Shown piece after piece: positions 1 to 7,779 of a stretch of 64,000 nucleotides of DNA; position 1 is the first letter of the stretch, and every line of letters begins with the position of its first letter. The stretch is taken from positions 1 through 64,000 of the forward strand of contig NZ_AKJM01000136.1 of assembly GCF_000282335.1 (NCBI RefSeq), read 5' to 3'. The notes below the pieces were generated by a model. It had not been told where the DNA came from, did no database searches, and was given only the letters and a program-made list of their open reading frames with translations. A program made the position numbers and the translations under genes. Source of the stretch: Pseudomonas sp. GM48. GTDB taxonomy: Bacteria; Pseudomonadota; Gammaproteobacteria; Pseudomonadales; Pseudomonadaceae.

Positions 1-64
1 TTCGCGAGCAAGCCCGCTCCCACAGAAATTGCGTGAATCCTGTGGGAGCGGGATTGCTCGCGAA
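1..64. repeat. REPIN (two inverted REP arms)
   Basis: Two inverted copies of the REP core (1-25 and 40-64) around a 14-base spacer. It has the shortest spacer of the REPINs in this window. It lies beyond the 3' end of the PepSY gene. The right arm reads GGGATTGCTCG instead of GGGCTTGCTCG, so the palindrome has one mismatch. Confidence 0.9.
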
Positions 65-148
65 GAGGCCCGAAAGGACACCCTGAATACGAGAGGGTGA
101 CGCGCGGGGGAGTTTACAGCCCGTTGAGCCCCGCGCATCTCGCCTGTT

Positions 149-1528
149 TCAAGATGAAGATGAAGCCGATTCAGTTTGTCGGGTGAGGCGCGACAGCAGC
201 ACACGATCCAGCACCCACACCGCCACCAGCGAAGCACCCACCAACGGAAAGGCCACCGCCAGGGCAAACATGATCACCATCGCGGTTTTCCATTTCGGCA
301 GGTCGTGGCGCAGCGGCGGCACGCCGAGTTTTCCTTGCGGGCGACGCTTCCACCAGATCACCACGCCGCTGACGGCGCTGAGCAGAATCATCAGGCAGAT
401 CAGCAACACCACGATCTGGTTGAACGCGCCGAACATCTTGCCTTCGTGCAGCATCACGCCGATTTCCGTGGCGCGGGCGACGGCGCCATATTGCTCGTAA
501 CGCACATCGGCAAGGACCTTGCCGGTGTATTGGTCGATGTGCAGCGTGGCATCATTGCGCGGGTCGTCGGCGAACACCGAGATGGTGAACACGCCGGACG
601 CGGATTTCGGCAAAGTGATGCTGTAGCCCGGTTCGACCTTACTCTGCGTGGCGATGTTTTGTACGTCTTGCAGGCTGATAGTCGGCGCTGCCGGGCCGGC
701 GTGCGCACCGTCGTGGGCCATGTGCTCGGCATGGTCACCGGACATCGGCATCGGCGTATTTTCCATGGCCCATGGCACGGTCTGGCGGGTCGCGGTGTTG
801 AGGCTGCGCGCTTCGACATCGGACTTCGGCACGTCATCCCACATTGTCGCCGGAAAGACGTTCCATACCGCCGCGTACTGCTGGCCCCAGAACCCGGTCC
901 AGGTCATACCGCTGAGCAGCATCACCAGCAGCAGGGACGCGCCCCAGAACCCGGTGACCGCGTGCAGGTCACGCCACAATACGCGCCCGCGACTGTTCAA
1001 GCGTGGCCACAGAATGCCGGCGGCCTGACCGCGCGGCCACCACAGGAAAACCCCGGAAACCACCAGCACCACACCCCAACCGGCGGCCAGTTCGATCAGC
1101 CGATCGCCGACGGTGCCGATCATCAGCTCGCCGTGAATCGCCCGCGCGATGGCTTGCAGATTGTTCTTGGCGTCTTGCTCGCCGAGGATGTCGCCGTGGT
1201 ACGGGTCGACAAATACATTCAGCTCGGTGCCGCCATTGAGCACGACAAACTGGGCGCTGCGTTCGGCATTGACCGGTGGCAGGTACTGCTTGATCGTTGC
1301 TTGTGGATACGCGTCTTTCACCCGCTTGAGCAGATCGTCGGCCGGGGCGGTGTGATGACCGGCCGGGACGTTGAGCAGGCTGCTGTACATCAGCGAATCG
1401 AGCTGCGGTTTGAACAGATAAATGGTGCCGGTCAGGGCCAGCATCACCATGAAAGGCGCAACGAACAATCCGGCATAGAAATGCCAGCGCCACGCCAGGT
1501 TGTAGAAATTCACTTTGGGCTGTTTCAT
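149..1528 (-). CDS. PepSY-associated TM-helix membrane protein (iron/copper-regulated type)
   Basis: A 459-residue inner-membrane protein of the PepSY_TM family, which includes PiuB-like proteins found beside TonB-dependent metal receptors. Visible are an N-terminal membrane segment (about residues 14-38, starting WRWHFYAGLFVAPFMVM), further segments near 145-165, 190-215 and 365-390, and a C-terminal one near 415-440. A periplasmic PepSY-like stretch contains FVDPYHGDILGEQ and a second copy reads HIDQYTGKVLADVRYEQYG. An unusual His/Met-rich loop (HAEHMAHDGAHAG) lies at about residues 265-277. The ATG at 1528 has GGAG eight bases upstream. It is the last gene of the minus-strand copper cluster, 110 bases after the OprC-like receptor. 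A role in metal uptake or reduction is inferred from family and context. Confidence 0.85.
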   Translation of the reverse strand: MKQPKVNFYNLAWRWHFYAGLFVAPFMVMLALTGTIYLFKPQLDSLMYSSLLNVPAGHHTAPADDLLKRVKDAYPQATIKQYLPPVNAERSAQFVVLNGGTELNVFVDPYHGDILGEQDAKNNLQAIARAIHGELMIGTVGDRLIELAAGWGVVLVVSGVFLWWPRGQAAGILWPRLNSRGRVLWRDLHAVTGFWGASLLLVMLLSGMTWTGFWGQQYAAVWNVFPATMWDDVPKSDVEARSLNTATRQTVPWAMENTPMPMSGDHAEHMAHDGAHAGPAAPTISLQDVQNIATQSKVEPGYSITLPKSASGVFTISVFADDPRNDATLHIDQYTGKVLADVRYEQYGAVARATEIGVMLHEGKMFGAFNQIVVLLICLMILLSAVSGVVIWWKRRPQGKLGVPPLRHDLPKWKTAMVIMFALAVAFPLVGASLVAVWVLDRVLLSRLTRQTESASSSS

Positions 1529-1588
1529 TACGTGTGCTCCGCTTGGCTGGATCTTTTAGTTGTTTGATTGGCGGTTGCCTTGCAACCG

Positions 1589-1635
1589 ATCGCGAGCAAG
1601 CTCGCTCCTACAGGAGAGCGAGTCTGCTCGCGAAG
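1589..1635. repeat. REP doublet, GAGCGAGC variant
   Basis: The left arm (1589-1613) carries the AGCAAGCTCGCTCC variant core. It abuts a decayed right arm (about 1613-1635, GAGCGAGTCTGCTCGCGAA) with almost no spacer. It sits in the 110-base gap between the copper receptor and the PepSY gene, where the hairpin could affect mRNA stability between the two. Confidence 0.75.
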
Positions 1636-1638
1636 CTT

Positions 1639-3756
1639 TTAGAAACTCATGTCCACTTTGGTCCAGAGCGTTCGCCCCGGTTCCTTGATGGCTTGCGGGT
1701 CATTGGCCGGGTAGCCGAAGCCGGCGTTGCCGGCCAGGTTCAAGTGCTCGGCGTAAGCCTTGCCGAACAGGTTGTCGACGCCGCTGCTGACCTTCCAGTT
1801 GTTGTTGATCCGATAGGCACCGTTGAGTGAGAACACGCCGAAGCCAGGCGTCTTGCCGAAATCCTTGCCGACCACGTTGCCCTTGTTCTGGTCGATGCGG
1901 TTTTGCGCGGCAACCACTCTCCACAGTGCGCCGGCGCTCCAGTTGTCTTCGCTGTAGGTCAGGCCGAAACGGGCATCCAGCGGCGGCATCTGCGGCAAGG
2001 CAGTGTCGTCGCTGCTGTTCTTGCCCCAGGCGTAGGCCAGGGTCGCGTCGGCTTTCCAGTTTTCGGTGAGGTTGTAAGCGGCGCCCAATTCGCCACCCAT
2101 GATTCGCGCGTCGATGTTTTCGGCTTGCGAGGTCATGCCCATCATTCCGGGCGTATAGCTGAACAGGATGTAATCGCGCACCTGGCCGACGTAGCCCGAG
2201 GCCCAGGCTTCGAGCTTTTCGGTGTTGTACTGCAGGCCGAAATCGAGCTGGGTGGTTTTTTCCGGTTTGATCGAATCGAAGGCATTCACCGAACCGGCGG
2301 GGCCGGATTTGGGTGAAAACAGCTCCCAGTAATCCGGGAACCGCTGGGTGTGACCGAGGCCGGCATACAACGTGGTCGGGCTGTCGGCCAGGTCATGCTC
2401 GTAGCGGATGAAGCCACTCGGCAAGGTATCGGCGCGGGTGTCGTCGGCAGTCGGGTTCGGGCGGGACATCATTCCCGAGCCGATGGTCTGCCGAAAATCC
2501 TTGGCCGAGGCGCGGTCCAGGCGTGCGCCACTGATCAAGCGGTCACGGTCGGCGGCGTACCAGGTCAGTTCGCCGAACACACCGTAGTTATGGAAGTCGG
2601 CATCCTTGGTGTACGGCAGGTCCTTGTAGGTGTCGATGCCCATGGCGCTGCGTTGGCGATGCTCGTTTGTCTGCGCGTCGATGCCGCTGATCAGTTGCAC
2701 ATCGGCCCAGCGCCAGGTGGCCTTGACCCGGGCTCCGAGGGTCCGGCGGTCGACGTTGGAGGCCATGGGGCCGGCCATCATGCCGGTGCCGGACGGCGTG
2801 CGCAGGGTGTAGTTGTCCATCACGTGGTCGGCGTAGTTGTAGTAGACCTGGGCTTCGAGCTTTTCCAGTACGTCGCTGATGTTGGATTTCTCAAAGCGCA
2901 GGCCGAGGCTTTCGCGCAGGAACTGCGAACCGTCCATGCTGCGCCCGGCGTAGCGCGCTTCACCGTCACCCTTGCCGGCGGTCAGCTCCAGCAGGGTATC
3001 GGCATCCGGGGTCCAGCCGAGTGCGACGTCGCCGTTCCATTTGTCGTAGCGCGATGGGACGGTGTCGTTGTTGCCATCCTGGTAGTCGTCGGAATGCGCA
3101 GTGTTGCCGATGACCCGCACGTAACCCGACTGGCCGCCGGCCGCGGCGTCCACCAGTTTGTCGAAGCGCCCGTAGGAACCGGCCAGCACGCTGGCGTTGA
3201 CCCGTGTGCCGAGTTCGCCGAAGTGCTCCGGCTCACGGTCGAACAGGATGGTCCCGGCCGAAGCGCCCGGCCCCCAAAGCACGGTTTGCGGGCCTTTGAT
3301 CACAGTGAGTTTGTCGTAGGTTTCCGGGGAGATGTAGGAAGTGGGGGCGTCCATCCGGCCCGGGCAGGCGCCGAGCATCATGCTGCCGTTGGTGAGGATG
3401 TTCAGTCGCGAACCGAACATACCGCGCAGCACCGGGTCGCCATTGGTGCCGCCATTGCGCACCATGGCGAAGCCCGGAATAGTCTTCAGGTAGTCGGCGC
3501 CATCGCTGGCCGGCACCGGTTGGCGCGGGTCCTTGGGGTTGGTGACGATGGTCAGTGGCGAACTGGGTGCAACGGCGGTAATCACCGTCGGGCTCAGTTC
3601 TTCACTGTGACCGGCATGGTCATCGGCCAGCGCAGAAGGCGCCAGCAAAGCACCGCACAGGATCGCGGTGGCGTGCCTGAAACGAATGCAGGATTCGTTC
3701 AGGGCAAAAGAGGCTTGGGTAGTGCTCAAGCACGGGACAGCGGAAAACCTGGACAT
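1639..3756 (-). CDS. oprC: TonB-dependent copper receptor, OprC-like
   Basis: A 705-residue outer-membrane TonB-dependent receptor for copper. After a signal peptide ending near ALA|DDHAGH come a plug domain (about 70-200) and a 22-strand-type barrel ending in aromatic F (KVDMSF). The two halves of the OprC copper site are visible: C-x3-M in GACPGRMDAP and H-x-M in YADHVMDN. Further Met-rich loops read GMMAGPM, SGMMSRP and GMMGMTS. I chose the ATG at 3756 because GGAAG lies five bases upstream; an in-frame ATG at 3768 is possible. It lies between Met/His-rich DUF2946 and PCu(A)C genes upstream and a PepSY gene downstream, all on the same strand, which supports a copper-import role. NosA-type naming is an alternative. 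Confidence 0.9.
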   Translation of the reverse strand: MSRFSAVPCLSTTQASFALNESCIRFRHATAILCGALLAPSALADDHAGHSEELSPTVITAVAPSSPLTIVTNPKDPRQPVPASDGADYLKTIPGFAMVRNGGTNGDPVLRGMFGSRLNILTNGSMMLGACPGRMDAPTSYISPETYDKLTVIKGPQTVLWGPGASAGTILFDREPEHFGELGTRVNASVLAGSYGRFDKLVDAAAGGQSGYVRVIGNTAHSDDYQDGNNDTVPSRYDKWNGDVALGWTPDADTLLELTAGKGDGEARYAGRSMDGSQFLRESLGLRFEKSNISDVLEKLEAQVYYNYADHVMDNYTLRTPSGTGMMAGPMASNVDRRTLGARVKATWRWADVQLISGIDAQTNEHRQRSAMGIDTYKDLPYTKDADFHNYGVFGELTWYAADRDRLISGARLDRASAKDFRQTIGSGMMSRPNPTADDTRADTLPSGFIRYEHDLADSPTTLYAGLGHTQRFPDYWELFSPKSGPAGSVNAFDSIKPEKTTQLDFGLQYNTEKLEAWASGYVGQVRDYILFSYTPGMMGMTSQAENIDARIMGGELGAAYNLTENWKADATLAYAWGKNSSDDTALPQMPPLDARFGLTYSEDNWSAGALWRVVAAQNRIDQNKGNVVGKDFGKTPGFGVFSLNGAYRINNNWKVSSGVDNLFGKAYAEHLNLAGNAGFGYPANDPQAIKEPGRTLWTKVDMSF

Positions 3757-3809
3757 GACAACTTCCATCGAACAGTCGTAAACGACACGGCCGGCAGCCT
3801 GCGCAAACC

Positions 3810-3902
3810 CTGTGGGAGCGGGCTTGCTCGCGAAGAGGGAGTGTCAGCCAACACTGATGTCGCCTGGCACACCGCTTTCGCGAGCAAGCCCGCTCCCACA
3901 GG
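3810..3902. repeat. REPIN
   Basis: Inverted REP arms at 3810-3834 and 3877-3902 with a 42-base spacer. It fills the gap between the Met-rich DUF2946 gene and the OprC-like receptor, within the copper cluster. Confidence 0.9.
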
Positions 3903-3947
3903 TTGCTGTGGTTGTCTTGCGGACCGTGTGAGATCGGAGGTGGGTGT

Positions 3948-4391
3948 TTACGCGACGGAAGGCGGGGCGCGGGTGCGGGCGCCGGGGAAGAAGGTTTGCC
4001 GGGCATGGCCCAGGCGTGGGGAGGGTATGGTGAAGGTGTTGGCGGGCGGGATGACGAAGTTGGCGAAAGACACGCCACCGGTCAGCGCCGGGCAGTTGAA
4101 CAACAGGCTGCAATAGCCGCACTTTTCCCACAGCACATGCTGACCCGGGGCAGGCGGGCAATGCTCGGCGGTGGCTTGCGTGCCATGGTCGGCATGCTCC
4201 ATCGCCGGCATGTCCATGCTCATGCTCATAGGCATGCTCATCGACATTGCATGCGAATCCATCGGCATCGACTGAGAAATCAGCGGACCGATAAAGATCA
4301 TCAGCATGGCGAACAGGCTGATCCAGCTGCCGCGTGTCAGGCTCAATGCCTGATTGCGGGCCTCGGATGACCTGGCGCTAAGCGGGCGCAT
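3948..4391 (-). CDS. DUF2946 family protein, Met/His-rich
   Basis: A 147-residue predicted secreted or membrane-anchored protein with one hydrophobic helix at about residues 23-40 (SWISLFAMLMIFIGPLI). An exceptional Met/His/Asp-rich stretch follows at about 41-72, including SMSMPMSMSMDMPAMEHADH. Downstream is a Cys pair in EKCGYCSLLFNCPA. DUF2946 proteins recur in Pseudomonas copper clusters, and the Met-rich run resembles the Cu(I)-binding repeats of CopA/PcoA-type proteins. It lies between PCu(A)C (21 bases upstream) and the copper receptor. I infer periplasmic copper binding; the biochemical role is not known to me. Confidence 0.75.
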   Translation of the reverse strand: MRPLSARSSEARNQALSLTRGSWISLFAMLMIFIGPLISQSMPMDSHAMSMSMPMSMSMDMPAMEHADHGTQATAEHCPPAPGQHVLWEKCGYCSLLFNCPALTGGVSFANFVIPPANTFTIPSPRLGHARQTFFPGARTRAPPSVA

Positions 4392-4412
4392 GGGCGTTTT
4401 CAGCTCGGGCGA

Positions 4413-4892
4413 TTACGGCTGGTGCACGTGCGCTTGCATGCTTTCCGGTGCTTGCTTCTGCACCGTGACTTCAACTGTCACGTCACCGGCCTTTTCGAAA
4501 TGCAGCGTCATGGGGAAGCGCTTGCCGTCACTGAGCAGGCTGCGGTCCTTGAGGCCCAGCAACATCACGTGATAGGCCATTGGCGCAAAAGTGACCTCGC
4601 CACCGGCGGGCACTTCCACGCTCGGTACGTGCTGCATTTTCATCATGTCGCCTTGCATCACGTGCTCATGCAATTGCGCTTCGCCGGCAATGGGTGTGTC
4701 GACGCTGAGCAGGCGGTCGGCGGTCTTGCCTTCATTGTTGATCACGAAATACGCCGCAACGGTGGGTGCATTGGGCGGCAACTCCTGGGACCACGGATGA
4801 GCGATTTCCAGTGTGCCGACTTTGTATTCGTGGGCATTGGCAAAGCAGGCAGGCAGCAGCAACGCGGCCAGAACGATGAGTTTGTTCAACAT
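4413..4892 (-). CDS. Periplasmic copper chaperone, PCu(A)C family
   Basis: A 159-residue periplasmic Cu(I) chaperone of the PCu(A)C (DUF461) family. It has a signal peptide, MLNKLIVLAALLLPACFANA, with cleavage before HEYKVG. The family's H-x-M plus distal His/Met ligand pattern is visible: LHEHVM, MKMQHV, then MAYHVMLLGL. Family members deliver copper to cytochrome oxidase or to periplasmic cuproproteins. A His/Met-containing tail (MQAHVHQP) may add ligands. It sits between two DUF2946 genes on the same strand with gaps of 21 and 46 bases, so it is probably co-transcribed. Confidence 0.88.
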   Translation of the reverse strand: MLNKLIVLAALLLPACFANAHEYKVGTLEIAHPWSQELPPNAPTVAAYFVINNEGKTADRLLSVDTPIAGEAQLHEHVMQGDMMKMQHVPSVEVPAGGEVTFAPMAYHVMLLGLKDRSLLSDGKRFPMTLHFEKAGDVTVEVTVQKQAPESMQAHVHQP

Positions 4893-4938
4893 GGCAGTTC
4901 TCCGGAACGATTTAAACGCAGGTCAATTGCGAGAAAAA

Positions 4939-5337
4939 TCACACCAGAGGGGAAGCGCGGGGATTGAGGCTCGGCCATTGCTGGCGCGGTGACGGGCTTT
5001 CGAGAGCGGTGGCAGGCACGCTTCGGTTGGACTCGAAGCGAGCGAAATACAGCTGTGGCGTATGCCCCGGCAACGCCACCAATGGCGCAGAACCCGAGCA
5101 GCACCAGCAATGCTGCATGTTGGAGTGATCGTCGCTTTGCGGGGCTTTCTGTTCAAGGTCCCCGATGGAAATCGCCATCATCTTGGTGCCGCTGGAGCTG
5201 CAAAAACTACCCCACAACAGTTGTTCGGCGGGTGACTTCGCCGTCTGTGCCATAGCTCCGGACATCGGCATGGCGAGCAAATTGAACAGCACTGCGAAGC
5301 AGGCTATCCAGGCAATTGCGAGCCGTTGTCGGGACAT
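4939..5337 (-). CDS. DUF2946 family protein
   Basis: A 132-residue protein and the first gene of the minus-strand copper cluster. An N-terminal signal or anchor sequence (RLAIAWIACFAVLFNLLAM) is followed by a periplasmic domain with the Cys cluster MQHCWCCSG at about residues 80-88 and a Pro/Ser-rich tail. DUF2946 is a family of unknown function that often co-occurs with TonB copper receptors; the CxCC motif suggests metal binding. It is followed after 46 bases by the PCu(A)C chaperone. It lacks the Met repeats of its relative at 3948-4391. Confidence 0.75.
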   Translation of the reverse strand: MSRQRLAIAWIACFAVLFNLLAMPMSGAMAQTAKSPAEQLLWGSFCSSSGTKMMAISIGDLEQKAPQSDDHSNMQHCWCCSGSAPLVALPGHTPQLYFARFESNRSVPATALESPSPRQQWPSLNPRASPLV

Positions 5338-5387
5338 GGGACAAAATCCGTTTGGGTGGGCGATCAGGCGCGGGCTATTTAGCCTGA

Positions 5388-5696
5388 TCAGGGCCGATAA
5401 GTAAAAAAGCGGCGTGCGGTTTGGTGTCGCAGCGCCCGAGTTAACAGGCTCAACATCCTTTGAGCAATTTCTGACTCCCCATTGTGAAAGAGTGTAGCGA
5501 CTTCGATTCGAAATGCTTGGGCAAATGTTGGATCACTTTGGAGGCGTGAGCAGATGGTGTGGTTGACGTCTCTGGAAGCCAAACGAACAAAAGATCTGTT
5601 TCCCGAATCTTCTTCCTCGCTTGCCTTGTAGTTACACATATCGACAGGGGGCAGGAGAAATTCGGTGATATCGAATCGGGTGAATTTTTCTGTCAT
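5388..5696 (-). CDS. Small antitoxin-like protein, possibly rearranged
   Basis: A 102-residue protein starting MTEKFTRFDITEFL. The ATG at 5696 has an excellent GGAGG five bases upstream, which I preferred to a start 21 bases further up. The first ~15 residues resemble the start of the HI1420-type addiction-module antidotes (FD-x-x-E/x-YL). Residues from about 42 (RDVNHTICSRLQSDPTFAQ) resemble a second small Pseudomonas DNA-binding family whose members begin RDFKE...RDPxFxxAL. No complete helix-turn-helix is visible and no toxin gene lies beside it. It could be a chimeric remnant, and function is not assigned. The gene is more AT-rich than its neighbours. Confidence 0.5.
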   Translation of the reverse strand: MTEKFTRFDITEFLLPPVDMCNYKASEEEDSGNRSFVRLASRDVNHTICSRLQSDPTFAQAFRIEVATLFHNGESEIAQRMLSLLTRALRHQTARRFFTYRP

Positions 5697-5713
5697 GCGA
5701 GCCTCCGAGCACT

Positions 5714-5830
5714 TCAATCATGGTGCCCGAAAACATAGAGGTTGAGCTCTGGGTCATCCAGTAGGTTGTTTTGGATGATGTTGTGCGTAATCTCTCGTTG
5801 ATCTGTAGGCTTCAGCCTTTGTATAGCCGG
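5714..5830 (-). pseudogene. Possible decayed relative of the adjacent antitoxin-like gene
   Basis: On the minus strand, just upstream of the 5388-5696 gene, an open frame without a start ends at a TGA at 5714-5716. Its last part reads REITHNIIQNNLLDDPEL, which aligns with RDVNHTICSRLQSDPTF of the neighbour. The frame runs back into the REPIN, so the 5' part is absent. The similarity is short and is my own by-eye alignment. Confidence 0.3.
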
Positions 5831-5943
5831 TCAGGACGCCTTCGCGGGCAAGCCCGCTCCCACAGGGTTTCTTTATCTAGCCCTGGACTTGTGTTCGGTG
5901 AGGTCCACTGTGGGAGCGGGCTTGCCCGCGAAGGCGTCCTGAC
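5830..5943. repeat. REPIN with long perfect arms (GCCCGCGAA variant)
   Basis: Arms at 5830-5865 and 5908-5943 are a perfect 36-base inverted repeat around a 42-base spacer. The core is the GGCTTGCCCGCGAAGG variant, which occurs only here in this window, and pairing continues outward through GGCGTCCTGAC. It lies between the antitoxin-like gene and the 3' end of cobK. Confidence 0.92.
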
Positions 5944-5956
5944 GTGTTCGCAAAAA

Positions 5957-6685
5957 TCAGGTTGAAAACTGCTCTGTCATCGCTCGCAACAGGTCTGCGA
6001 CCGAATCAAACTCCCGTTCCACGCTTGGCAATTCGGGGCGCTTTAAAACAATCACCGGCACCCCCCGCTCACGCGCCACTTCCAGTTTCGGCTCGGTCGC
6101 CGTGCTGCCGCTGTTTTTGCTGATCAGTACGTCGATGTTCCGCCGCTCGAACAACGCACGTTCATCCTCGATCAGGAAGGGCCCACGTGCGCCGATCACT
6201 TCGCAGCGTTCGTTGCCCGGATACACGTCCAGCGCACGCAGGGTCCAGAATTGCTCCGCGGGAATTTCATCCAGGTGTTGCAGAGGCTCGCGACCAAGGG
6301 TGAACAGCGGTCGGCGGAAGGGTTGCAGGGCCTCGATCAGTTCGGCCCAATCGCTGACTTCCCGCCAGTCATCGCCCGCCTGGGCTTGCCAGGCCGGACG
6401 CCGTAGCGCCCAGCAGGGGATGCCGCTCAATTGCGCGGCGGTCGCGGCATTCTGGCTGATTCGGGCGGCGTAGGGGTGAGTGGCGTCGAGCAGCAAGTCG
6501 ATGCCTTCATCGCCAATGAATTGCGCCAGGCCTTCGGCGCCGCCGTAGCCACCGACGCGAACCTGGCATTGCAGATCCGTCGGCACCCGACCGACGCCGG
6601 CCAGGCTGTAGATATGCTGTGGCCCGAGCGTGCGGGCAATGGCCAGGGCTTCGGTCACACCGCCGAGCAACAGGATGCGCTTCAT
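5957..6685 (-). CDS. cobK: Precorrin-6A reductase
   Basis: A 242-residue NAD(P)H-dependent enzyme (CobK/CbiJ family) that reduces the macrocycle of precorrin-6A in cobalamin synthesis. It starts [20 protein letters not shown], with the usual N-terminal nucleotide-binding GG-T-E pattern. It also shows the family motifs [13 protein letters not shown] at about residue 85 and [15 protein letters not shown] near 190. Length is typical (240-260). Its ATG overlaps the stop of cbiD by four bases (ATGA), so it is the last gene of cobL-cbiD-cobK. Confidence 0.93.
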   Translation of the reverse strand: MKRILLLGGVTEALAIARTLGPQHIYSLAGVGRVPTDLQCQVRVGGYGGAEGLAQFIGDEGIDLLLDATHPYAARISQNAATAAQLSGIPCWALRRPAWQAQAGDDWREVSDWAELIEALQPFRRPLFTLGREPLQHLDEIPAEQFWTLRALDVYPGNERCEVIGARGPFLIEDERALFERRNIDVLISKNSGSTATEPKLEVARERGVPVIVLKRPELPSVEREFDSVADLLRAMTEQFST

Positions 6686-7779
6686 TGAAAAGCTCCTGCA
6701 TGGCCAACAATCCCGCCCTGGCGATCAATGGCAAAGACTTCCACTTGAACCTGCGCTGGCACCACGCTGCGGGCAAAATCCAGGGCGTGCTGACAGACTG
6801 CATCACCCAGGGCGACCCCCGCTGCGGCGGCCATGGCCAGTGCCTGCTGGCTGGTGTTGGCCTCGCGGATGCGCTGTTGCAACGCCGCATCGGCGCCGAC
6901 CTGCGCCGCCCATAACGCCAGTTGCGGCAGGTCAATGCTCGAATGACGACTGTGCAAATCCATGTGCCCGGCCGCCAGTTTGCTGATCTTGCCGAAACCA
7001 CCGCACAGGCTGAGTTTATCCACCGGTACTTTGCGCAGGTGCTTGAGCACGGCGCCAACGAAGTCGCCCATTTCGATCAGGGCGATTTCCGGCAGGTTGT
7101 AGACCCGGCGCATGGTGTCTTCGCTGGCGTTGCCGGTGCAGGCGGCGATGTGCAGGTAACCGTTGGTTTTCGCCACGTCGATGCCCTGGTGGATCGAGGC
7201 AATGTAGGCCGCACAGGAAAACGGCCGGACGATGCCACTGGTGCCGAGGATCGACAAGCCGCCAAGAATGCCCAGGCGCGGATTCATGGTTTTCAGTGCC
7301 AGCGCCTCGCCGTTCTCGACATTGACCGTGACGTCGAAACCACCGCTGTAGCCGAGTTCGTCGGCCAGCCGGGCCAGGTGTTCACTGATCATTTTGCGCG
7401 GCACCGGGTTGATCGCCGGCTCGCCGACACCCAGCACCAGCCCGGGCCGGGTCACTGTGCCGACACCGCGACCGGCCTTGAAGCGAGTTCCCGGTTCGGC
7501 GCTCAGGCGCACCTGGGAGTAGAGCAGGGCGCCGTGGGTCACATCGGGATCGTCGCCAGCGTCCTTGAGGGTTCCCGCTTCGGCGCCGTCCTCGGTGAGG
7601 CGACAGAATTCCAGGCGCATCTGCACCTGCTTGCCCTTGGGCAACACGATTTCCACGGCGTCGACCGCTGTGCCATCCAGCAGCAGACGCGCCGCGGCGA
7701 GGCAGGTGGCCGTGGCGCAACTGCCGGTGGTCAGGCCACTGCGCAGGGGGGCGGGTTGTTCGGCGGTTTCGTCACGCAT
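6682..7779 (-). CDS. cbiD: Cobalt-precorrin-5B C1-methyltransferase
   Basis: A 365-residue CbiD-family enzyme that methylates C1 of the corrin ring with S-adenosylmethionine. Visible are the N-terminal signature [12 protein letters not shown] (about residues 13-24), a Gly/Pro-rich [14 protein letters not shown], and [10 protein letters not shown] in the middle. CbiD is named from the anaerobic pathway. Here it stands among aerobic-route enzymes, where it replaces the non-homologous CobF seen in some alphaproteobacteria. It overlaps cobL by eight bases and cobK by four, so the three are translationally coupled. Confidence 0.94.
   Translation of the reverse strand: MRDETAEQPAPLRSGLTTGSCATATCLAAARLLLDGTAVDAVEIVLPKGKQVQMRLEFCRLTEDGAEAGTLKDAGDDPDVTHGALLYSQVRLSAEPGTRFKAGRGVGTVTRPGLVLGVGEPAINPVPRKMISEHLARLADELGYSGGFDVTVNVENGEALALKTMNPRLGILGGLSILGTSGIVRPFSCAAYIASIHQGIDVAKTNGYLHIAACTGNASEDTMRRVYNLPEIALIEMGDFVGAVLKHLRKVPVDKLSLCGGFGKISKLAAGHMDLHSRHSSIDLPQLALWAAQVGADAALQQRIREANTSQQALAMAAAAGVALGDAVCQHALDFARSVVPAQVQVEVFAIDRQGGIVGHAGAFQ

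Noticed and set aside
176-1567. Long plus-strand open frame (463 codons) opposite the PepSY gene
   Set aside because: His/Gln/Arg-rich translation without any domain, wholly antisense to a clear membrane protein; typical of high-GC antisense frames.
2350-4116. Plus-strand open frame of 588 codons opposite the copper receptor
   Set aside because: Runs antisense through the receptor, a REPIN and part of the DUF2946 gene; no domain or ribosome site.
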